A DNA stretch of 26,252 nt, from positions 1-26,252 of the IMG/VR virus record IMGVR_UViG_3300027286_000010; one strand, 5' to 3'. A program made the position numbers and the translations under genes. The DNA comes from a virus. Positions 20,638 through 26,252 of this stretch are shown here, piece by piece. Below the pieces are notes generated by a model that saw only the letters and a list, made by a program, of their open reading frames with translations, did not search any database and was not told the origin of the DNA. Numbering within the stretch: the stretch's first letter is position 1; each line of letters begins with the position of its first letter.

Positions 20638-23600
20638 ATGAACACCCTAGAGTTCCTCAAATCAATACTGCCGGAGTTCGGCATTCATTACCTTGCCCTG
20701 TTCAAAGAGGGCTACAAATTCCCGGCTCACAAGGTCTACACCGACCTCGAGACAATGGCCGAAGCCATCGAAGGTATGGCTGGCAGCAAACAGTTGTCGG
20801 TGTACCACGCGTGTGCGTCCTATCAAAAAGCCGTGATCGAGTTGGACGAGCTCGACGTCAAAGGCAACCCCAAGCGCAAGTACCGCATCCCGGAGAACTG
20901 GGACAAGGCCAAGGCGTTCTGGGTGGACGTTGACTGCGGCCAAGAGAAGTTTGACAAGGGGCAGGGCTACCTGACCAAGAAAGACGCTTGCGTGGCCATG
21001 GCCAAGTTCGCCAAGGAAGTTGGTATCCCGCGCCCCATGCTGGTGGATTCCGGCAACGGTGTGCATGCCTACTGGCCGCTGACCCATGAGATCGGCCACG
21101 AGCTGTGGCGCAAGGTGGCTACAGTTCTCAAGGCTACGCTGGCCCACGCCAAGGTCATTGCTGACCCAACACGTACGGCTGACTTCAGCTCCATCCTGCG
21201 CCCAGTGGGTTCGACCAACCGCAAGAACGGCGAGGCCAAGACAGTAAAGCTGCTGGCTGACTGTGAAGCTGTTGACCCCAAAGAATTTGCGGTAACGCTG
21301 TTTGCGTTCGCCAAGGCCAACGGCGTCAAGCCCGTCAAAGAGACGCCCAAGAAACAGTATCAGCCGACTGATCTTAATTCTGACCTGACCGCCCACCTAA
21401 CGCAGTACCCTGAAGTTCCAGTTGATTCAGCCGTCATGGCAGACAAGTGCCAGCAAGCCGGGAAGATGCGCGACACCATGGGTGATGTGGAGTATGAGGT
21501 CTGGCGTCGTGTCATCGGATTGCTGACATTCTGTGAGGGTGGTCGTGAGACTGCCGAAGCGTGGACGTCCAAGCGTGAAGCTACTGGCCATGACAGCCTT
21601 GACTGGGACATCAAGTACGACTCGTGGAACGCTGGCCCCACCACCTGCGAATCGTTTCAAGCATGCAACCCTGACGGCTGCAACGGCTGCGCGTTCAAGG
21701 GCAAGGTCACTACACCGCTCCAGCTTGGCCGAGTAATCCCCGAGCCCGAGGCGACGGTCGAAGAGACTGTTACCGAGGAAGGTGTTGGAGAGCAAGCGAC
21801 CATACCCGCACTGCCTCGCGGCTACCAGTGGGACGCCGGGCTGCTGAGTCGACTCATCCCTGACAAGGAAGGCGTGCTGCAGATTTTCCCGTTCTGTGAG
21901 AACCTGTTCTATCCAACGACTCGTATCCGTGGTGAAGACGGCACGTTCCGTTATGGCATCCGGCTGCACCTACCCGACAAGCGCATCCGCGACTTTGAGA
22001 TTTCAGGTGAGTCCGTGGCGTCACCAACGGATTTGCTGAGGGCTATGGCCCGATACGAGCTCACGAAGAGCAACCACAAAAACGCTGGAGAGCACATGGC
22101 AGCATATCTGCTGGACCAACTGCAGTCCTTAAAGCGCAGCATCACAGAGACCAACACCATGACGGCCTTTGGCTGGAAGGATGACTACAAGTCGTTCCTG
22201 ATCGGGGAGACCCTGTTCAACCAAGACGGCACCGAGCGCAAAGTGCTGGTCGGCGGCAATGCCAAGGAGCGTGCCAACGCATTCAAGAACGGTCGCGGCA
22301 GCTTGGAAGGCTACGCCGAGGCCATGAACTTCATGTACAACAGGCCAGAGGCCGTTCACTGGCAATACACCGTATGCGCTGGCTGGGGCTCACTGGTATC
22401 ACACCACTGCGAAGACCTGTACAAGGGCTTGATTCTGGCTCTGCAAGGCGGCAAGTCTGGTCGCGGCAAGACCACTGCATGTCACGCTGCGCTGGCTGCG
22501 TTCGGCAACCCTGAGAAGATGACGCTCAACTCCAAGGAAGGCTTCACCACCAATGCGCTGTGGGCTACGCTGGGCGTATACAACAATATCCCCGTGCTGG
22601 CTGACGAGCTGACCAACATGGAAGCTGGCGTCTTCAGTGATGTGGCCTACGGCGTATCCAACGGCCAAGAGAAGGTTCGTCTCACATCCAAGGGCGGCGG
22701 CGTGGTGTTCGCCAAGTCATCCGAGTGGCGGCTGAACGTGTATGTGACTGGTAACCGTGACTTCTACGGACTGCTGGCTGCTAACCAAGCCAACTCACAG
22801 GCCGAGGCCGTGCGTCTGATTCAGCTCAACGTGGACCGCTACGACCCGCTGATGCTTGTAGATCGTGCAGAGTACCCAGACACCGAAGAGGGTGAGGACG
22901 CATGGAGATCAGCGTCTGCCATGGTAGCCGCTGAGAACATCAAGAAGATGACTGCCAACTCCGGCCATGCAGGTGCTGCCATGGTCAAGTACATTCTGGC
23001 CAACGAAGCTGAGGTCTACCGCGACATGCAGACCATGCTGGGCAAGTTCACTGAGGTGCTGTCCAACCCCAAGTTCCGTTTCTACCGAGCACACAGCGCA
23101 TGCACCATCGTGATTGCGAAGATCGCCAAGAAGCTTGGCATTGTGGACTTCGACATCCGTGAGCTGTACAAGTTCACTGTCAGTCTGCTGCGTGACCTGT
23201 CTGAGTCGGTCGAAGAGAACAACACCGTGTCGTCTGAGGATGCGTTCCAACGCATGGTCGGCATGTTGAGCCAGCGCATCATCGTCACAACAGAGTGCCG
23301 CGACAGCCGTGATGGTCGTGGGCCTGAGACCCCACGCAACCGAGTCAATGGGCCAATCGCCGGGCGCTACATCCTAGGAACCGCCAACAGCAAAGAGCTG
23401 GCCGGGCGTCTGATAATGTCTCAAAAGGAAGTGCGCGAATGGTGTATGGCTCACCGCATGGACTACCATTCAATGGTGGCCAGCATCAAGGAAGCCGGTG
23501 CTTTGGTGTCTCAAGGTGAGAAGTTTGTCATCACCCGTGGAACTGACTGCACGTCGCAGCAGACCCGCTGCATTGTCATAGACACACGCCGCCTGAATGC

Positions 23601-23670
23601 AGATTCGGCTACACCAGTATTGACATTGGTGACTAGCCAGTTTGACGGTGACGTCGCCAACGATGTATGA
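20638..23670 (+). CDS. Primase-helicase, AEP-like plus DUF927-type (1010 aa)
   Basis: AAGGGGTGCTGT precedes ATG 20638; the longer frame from 20563 crosses the terminator. N-terminal AEP-like primase: FWVDVD (94-99, Asp97 and Asp99) and SGNGVHAYWPL (138-148, His143), with a further segment RTADFSSILRPVGSTNRKNG (179-198). Cysteines at 337, 343, 348 and 351 form a likely zinc site. The C-terminal DUF927-type helicase has Walker A GGKSGRGKTT (604-613), Walker B VLADE (653-657) and TGNRD (704-708). Such fused primase-helicases start and drive phage replication forks. The C-terminal 300 residues are unassigned. The gene stands alone between two terminators, so it may have its own promoter, which I cannot identify. 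Confidence 0.93.
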   Translation: MNTLEFLKSILPEFGIHYLALFKEGYKFPAHKVYTDLETMAEAIEGMAGSKQLSVYHACASYQKAVIELDELDVKGNPKRKYRIPENWDKAKAFWVDVDCGQEKFDKGQGYLTKKDACVAMAKFAKEVGIPRPMLVDSGNGVHAYWPLTHEIGHELWRKVATVLKATLAHAKVIADPTRTADFSSILRPVGSTNRKNGEAKTVKLLADCEAVDPKEFAVTLFAFAKANGVKPVKETPKKQYQPTDLNSDLTAHLTQYPEVPVDSAVMADKCQQAGKMRDTMGDVEYEVWRRVIGLLTFCEGGRETAEAWTSKREATGHDSLDWDIKYDSWNAGPTTCESFQACNPDGCNGCAFKGKVTTPLQLGRVIPEPEATVEETVTEEGVGEQATIPALPRGYQWDAGLLSRLIPDKEGVLQIFPFCENLFYPTTRIRGEDGTFRYGIRLHLPDKRIRDFEISGESVASPTDLLRAMARYELTKSNHKNAGEHMAAYLLDQLQSLKRSITETNTMTAFGWKDDYKSFLIGETLFNQDGTERKVLVGGNAKERANAFKNGRGSLEGYAEAMNFMYNRPEAVHWQYTVCAGWGSLVSHHCEDLYKGLILALQGGKSGRGKTTACHAALAAFGNPEKMTLNSKEGFTTNALWATLGVYNNIPVLADELTNMEAGVFSDVAYGVSNGQEKVRLTSKGGGVVFAKSSEWRLNVYVTGNRDFYGLLAANQANSQAEAVRLIQLNVDRYDPLMLVDRAEYPDTEEGEDAWRSASAMVAAENIKKMTANSGHAGAAMVKYILANEAEVYRDMQTMLGKFTEVLSNPKFRFYRAHSACTIVIAKIAKKLGIVDFDIRELYKFTVSLLRDLSESVEENNTVSSEDAFQRMVGMLSQRIIVTTECRDSRDGRGPETPRNRVNGPIAGRYILGTANSKELAGRLIMSQKEVREWCMAHRMDYHSMVASIKEAGALVSQGEKFVITRGTDCTSQQTRCIVIDTRRLNADSATPVLTLVTSQFDGDVANDV

Positions 23671-23718
23671 TTCCCCCGCTGATTGTCATGTCAGCTCCTT
23701 AGTGTTGAGGAACCTTAG

Positions 23719-23749
23719 CCCCCGAGTCGAAAGGCCCGGGGGTTTTTTT
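23719..23749 (+). terminator. Intrinsic terminator at convergent junction
   Basis: CCCCCG (23719-23724) pairs with CGGGGG (23737-23742), followed by seven Ts (23743-23749). It ends plus-strand transcription after the primase-helicase gene. No matching T-run serves the minus strand. Confidence 0.88.
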
Positions 23750-23750
23750 A

Positions 23751-23888
23751 TCACTTGCCTTTGGCCAGACACTTGCCAGCAGCTTTGCATTTGGCAGGAC
23801 TCTTGCAGCCGGGGCATGGCTTGAAGGGTGCAGCTTTCTTGCCAGCTTTTGCGGGGGCCTTGGCCATCATCATTTTTCCGTACATCAT
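23751..23888 (-). CDS. Small Lys/Met/Cys-rich protein (45 aa)
   Basis: Read leftward, AAGGAGAACCACC precedes the start. It begins MMYGKMMMAKAPAKAGKKAA and continues with four cysteines (CPGC, then two more spaced CK...KC). Such Lys/Ala-rich peptides of unknown function occur in late regions of aquatic phages; possible roles are DNA condensation or a minor virion component. It is the last gene of the minus-strand cluster and stops next to the plus-strand terminator. Confidence 0.65.
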   Translation of the reverse strand: MMYGKMMMAKAPAKAGKKAAPFKPCPGCKSPAKCKAAGKCLAKGK

Positions 23889-23899
23889 GGTGGTTCTCC

Positions 23900-24049
23900 T
23901 TATTTCATCTTCGAGGTGGACTTCTTACCCTCGTACTTCTTTTCCATGGCGGCATAGGCTTTCTTGCCGCCTGCCATCTTCTTCTCTTTGGCTTCCATCA
24001 TCTTGGACTCGCCTTTGCCGAACGGGTTCGGCTTCTTTGCTTTCATCAT
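23900..24049 (-). CDS. Small Lys/Met-rich protein (49 aa)
   Basis: CTGGAGAATCCC precedes the start on the minus strand. It begins MMKAKKPNPFGKGESK and is Lys-, Met- and Glu-rich, probably a single charged helix (MMEAKEKKMAGGKKAYAAME). It has the same MM-start, basic style as its neighbour at 23751, suggesting a related small family, but no clear homology. Function unknown. Confidence 0.65.
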   Translation of the reverse strand: MMKAKKPNPFGKGESKMMEAKEKKMAGGKKAYAAMEKKYEGKKSTSKMK

Positions 24050-24067
24050 GGGATTCTCCAGTTGGGG

Positions 24068-24301
24068 TTAACGGTGCTTCGCGGTTTTTGCAGCTATCTT
24101 TTTGGGTTGCGCTACAAACTGTTTCCCCGCAGCTTTGCCAGCGCGTTTCGCACGCGTTGTTGCAGCATACTCAGCAGGGCTAAGGCTTTTGATTGCAGAC
24201 TCAGGTAGATACCTTTCGCCCGTGTCAGATGATCGTTTTCCACTTTTGGTTCTCCAGTTCTGGTCAGTCCAGTCTTTGAGGGATTTTTGAGGGGCTTTCA
24301 A
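24068..24301 (-). CDS. DUF5872-like small protein (77 aa), TTG start
   Basis: On the minus strand a TTG at 24301-24299 overlaps the previous stop (TTGA), giving LKAPQKSLKDWTDQNWRTKS and GKRSSDTGERYLP (about 21-33), then SPAEYAATTRAKRAGKAAGK and a basic tail QPKKIAAKTAKHR. I recognise the SLKxWxxxxWxTxSGKRSxDTGERYLP pattern as a DUF5872-like family common in marine and freshwater phages. The in-frame ATG at 24367 would overlap its neighbour by 70 bases and is unlikely. Function unknown, structural region. Confidence 0.7.
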   Translation of the reverse strand: MKAPQKSLKDWTDQNWRTKSGKRSSDTGERYLPESAIKSLSPAEYAATTRAKRAGKAAGKQFVAQPKKIAAKTAKHR

Positions 24302-24486
24302 TCTCTGTACCCCCCGCCAGCGGCCTTGTACTTCTTGGCCACAAGCTGCGCCTTGCGAGCGCTCCACTGTCCTGCACCAGTGCCTTGTGTGGCAGCGGCC
24401 TTGACCTGTGACACGATCCGCTTGCGCAGCTCGGGCTTGGTGTAGTTGCCAGCGGCGTTCACCGTGGACTTAGATTTGGTTGCCAT
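24298..24486 (-). CDS. Small conserved phage protein (62 aa)
   Basis: Read leftward from ATG 24486; the longer start 24504 overlaps the upstream gene more. The sequence STVNAAGNYTKPELRKRIVS, then AGQWSARKAQLVAKKYKAAG and GGYRD, matches a small basic family often found in the virion region of aquatic phages. It is strongly basic and may bind DNA. It overlaps the next gene's start by four bases. Confidence 0.75.
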   Translation of the reverse strand: MATKSKSTVNAAGNYTKPELRKRIVSQVKAAATQGTGAGQWSARKAQLVAKKYKAAGGGYRD

Positions 24487-24487
24487 G

Positions 24488-24742
24488 TCAGCACTTCCAT
24501 GCACGCAACGATTTGTTGATGCGGCTGTTGGGGTCTTTGGCAGTCTTGGCGCTGGTCAGCTTCTCCTTCATGCCTTCCATACGGGCACAGAACGAGTCAC
24601 GTCGTGGGCCACCCTCTGGCTGAGGAGCCTTGAGCCCCGGCTTGCCGGGATTCGCCTTGTTGTAGGACGCACGCCCCTTGGCGTTGAGCCCGCCCTTTTC
24701 GGACTTGCCCTCTTTGCGCTGCCATGCAGGTGTCTTGGCCAT
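24488..24742 (-). CDS. DUF6321-like protein (84 aa)
   Basis: GAGGAGTAACC precedes the minus-strand start. WQRKEGKSEKGGLNAKGRAS, then PQPEGGPRRDSFCARMEGMK and TSAKTAKDPNSRINKSLRAW are the DUF6321 signature almost complete, ending KC. The family is frequent in phages, usually in late regions; role unknown. It is basic and may be a minor virion or DNA-binding protein. Confidence 0.88.
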   Translation of the reverse strand: MAKTPAWQRKEGKSEKGGLNAKGRASYNKANPGKPGLKAPQPEGGPRRDSFCARMEGMKEKLTSAKTAKDPNSRINKSLRAWKC

Positions 24743-24751
24743 GGTTACTCC

Positions 24752-26252
24752 TCAATTTTCAGCTATGGATTCTGCCAGTTTGCGCTGACCTTCGCGATAC
24801 TGTACACCACCAACGGTGCGCTGCTCACGAGCCTTCTGCTCCTGCGGTGCTTTCAGCAGTGCTGACACTGGCTGCGACTGCAAGCCGTTACGCTGGCGAG
24901 TCTGCTGGAGTTTCGTCCATGCAGCACGGGCTTCAGCCATGCCTTGAGTGTCTTTTTCACGGACAGCCTTGGCGTAGTCGTTCTTGATGCGCTTGGTACG
25001 ATCATTGAAGTTCTCAGTGATGTCACGCATGCGGTTCTGGCGCTCGTAGGTCACAGCTTGCTTCACAGCTGGCACACCCAATCCAGTCAGCACTGTGTCG
25101 ATTGCGCCGATTTCGCTGTCTGGCAAAACCACATCACCGTTGCGGCGAGTCATACCTTCGGCAGCTTGACGGCCAGCCTTGAGTGCGTCGGACACACCCT
25201 TGGGCATGACACGCTCAACACCCTTGTAGTAGTCACCGTCGAGAATCAGGCCGAGGCCATCAATAATGCGAGACGACATGCCCAGAGCAGCACCGCCCAT
25301 CAATGTACCGAACGCCTCGGCGCGGCCTGCGTTGGTGCTCAAGTCAGCATCACTGAATGGCATGATGGACAGCATGTTGCCAGCGCCAATCTTGCCGGAC
25401 AAGTCCATGCCCACAACAGTAGGAGCACCGCGCATAATCATGTCAGCCCACTCTGGGCCAAGCGCCTTGCGCATCTCAGCGGTCAGGTCGTATGGCTCGT
25501 CTTCGTCGCCGAAGGCGCTCAGGATTGCAGAGATGGCAGCATAGCCGGGCAAGCCCATCATGCCAGCAAACACCGCAGTGTGGCCAAGTGAGTAGCCCAG
25601 AGTCTTCAAGGCAGCAGCACGCTCGTCTGGCTTGGTGAACGCGTCACGAATCAGCTTGGTGTAGAACGCGATCTGAATCAGTTGGAACTTGCGGAACTGC
25701 AAAGCCACCTTACCCCACTGGGTGTTAAACACACGAGGAGCGTTGAAGGCTGTGTAGTCACCGTGGGTTTCAGTCAGGATGTCAGCAGCGTACTGGGTTG
25801 CCTTGGCAGCATCTTTGGTACGAGCAAACTCTAAGCGGTACGCGGCAATGGCAGTAGACAAGCGGTTGGTAGCTTCCACCTTCTGGACAGCCATACGCAT
25901 GCCCTTGTTCAGGCGCTGCGCGAACTGACTAATTTTGCCGTCGGCATCTACCTTATACTCGTTGATCTCAGTGGCCAGACCAATGTCGATCTTGCCTTGG
26001 TTGACCAAGTCGTTGATAGCTTTGCGTACATCAGCAGGCACCTTGGAGAAGTCAAACTGCTGGTCGAACAGCTTCACGTCCTTGAACAGTGGGCCCAGCT
26101 CGGTGTACGCCTTGGCCAACTCAGAAGCAGCCTTGGTGTAGTCGTGACGACCTGCCATGGCAGGCAGCGACATCATGAACGGCTGTGTCAAGTTCTGCAG
26201 GTAGTACGCAGGGCTGGAAGCCAAGAAGAACTTGGATGCCATGTTGGTCAAG
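24752..26252 (-). CDS. C-terminal part of PLxRFG-type giant protein (partial)
   Basis: This minus-strand frame runs off the right edge; only the C-terminal 499 residues or so are seen. I recognise the end of phage PLxRFG-type polyvalent proteins: WGKVALQFRKFQLIQIAFYT, then ALKTLGYSLGHTAVFAGMMG and LPGYAAISAILSAFGDED, and VVGMDLSGKIGAGNMLS. The middle hydrophobic part may insert in a membrane. Such proteins are thousands of residues long in phages, carry enzymatic domains upstream, and are thought to be injected with the DNA. N-terminal domains cannot be seen here. The last 120 residues are basic and helical (RDITENFNDRTKRIKNDYAK). Confidence 0.85.
   Translation of the reverse strand, partial: LTNMASKFFLASSPAYYLQNLTQPFMMSLPAMAGRHDYTKAASELAKAYTELGPLFKDVKLFDQQFDFSKVPADVRKAINDLVNQGKIDIGLATEINEYKVDADGKISQFAQRLNKGMRMAVQKVEATNRLSTAIAAYRLEFARTKDAAKATQYAADILTETHGDYTAFNAPRVFNTQWGKVALQFRKFQLIQIAFYTKLIRDAFTKPDERAAALKTLGYSLGHTAVFAGMMGLPGYAAISAILSAFGDEDEPYDLTAEMRKALGPEWADMIMRGAPTVVGMDLSGKIGAGNMLSIMPFSDADLSTNAGRAEAFGTLMGGAALGMSSRIIDGLGLILDGDYYKGVERVMPKGVSDALKAGRQAAEGMTRRNGDVVLPDSEIGAIDTVLTGLGVPAVKQAVTYERQNRMRDITENFNDRTKRIKNDYAKAVREKDTQGMAEARAAWTKLQQTRQRNGLQSQPVSALLKAPQEQKAREQRTVGGVQYREGQRKLAESIAEN

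Noticed and set aside
21427-21969. Long minus-strand reading frame opposite the primase-helicase
   Set aside because: It is antisense to clear primase coding sequence and has no family features.
1-26252. tRNA genes
   Set aside because: I looked for cloverleaf and T-loop patterns, particularly near the noncoding region, and found none that fit.

Overview
The window looks like part of a tailed double-stranded DNA bacteriophage genome. Genes are tightly packed and mostly overlap as ATGA, TAATG or TGATG. Most are small and unrecognised. A family-A DNA polymerase, helicase, primase and nuclease set lies on the plus strand, and a virion-region cluster lies on the minus strand. Small late-region families typical of aquatic phages, and several types common in phages of Burkholderiales-like hosts, suggest a freshwater betaproteobacterial phage. 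That host guess is inference. No integrase, tRNA, CRISPR array, terminase or capsid gene is visible, so lifestyle and morphology cannot be settled here.

Layout. (a) 1-620: no convincing gene, but many stable hairpins along its length; candidate large structured noncoding RNA, with one hairpin very like helix 69 of 23S rRNA. (b) 648-1142: a lone basic protein, then a 456-bp gap (1143-1598) holding three repeat families: the palindrome GTGTGTATACACAC (six copies, continuing into the next genes), TTGGATAATT and AATTAGAC. This is a candidate replication origin or operator hub. (c) 1599-2911: very small proteins, two of them single-pass membrane peptides. (d) 3030-7083: a MoxR/CobS-like AAA+ ATPase, a possible DUF3150-type protein and a VWA-like protein with an HExxH metallopeptidase motif, a chelatase-like module known from mobile elements. 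(e) 7085-13351: some two dozen small accessory genes, including winged-helix proteins, a DUF3310 protein, a DUF551-like protein, the SQGDGA phage family and duplicated C-terminal domains. (f) 13351-23670: nucleotide and DNA metabolism, with a MazG-like pyrophosphohydrolase, DNA polymerase, Cas4-like nuclease, VRR-NUC nuclease, HNH-like protein, SNF2-like helicase, SSB-like protein and a 1010-residue primase-helicase. A promoter and 5'-leader hairpin lie at 15750-15824, and intrinsic terminators at 20567-20588 and 23719-23749. (g) 23751-26252, minus strand: five small basic proteins downstream of the C-terminal part of a giant PLxRFG-type protein that runs off the window.

How it fits together. 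The plus strand appears to be the early-to-middle program. Polymerase, primase-helicase, SSB-like protein and nucleases would form a largely self-sufficient replication and recombination apparatus, and the MazG-like protein may adjust nucleotide pools. The minus strand is likely the start of the late (virion) region, read convergently toward the terminator at 23.7 kb. The most unusual parts are the structured noncoding region, the repeat-rich control region next to it, and the ATPase-VWA module.
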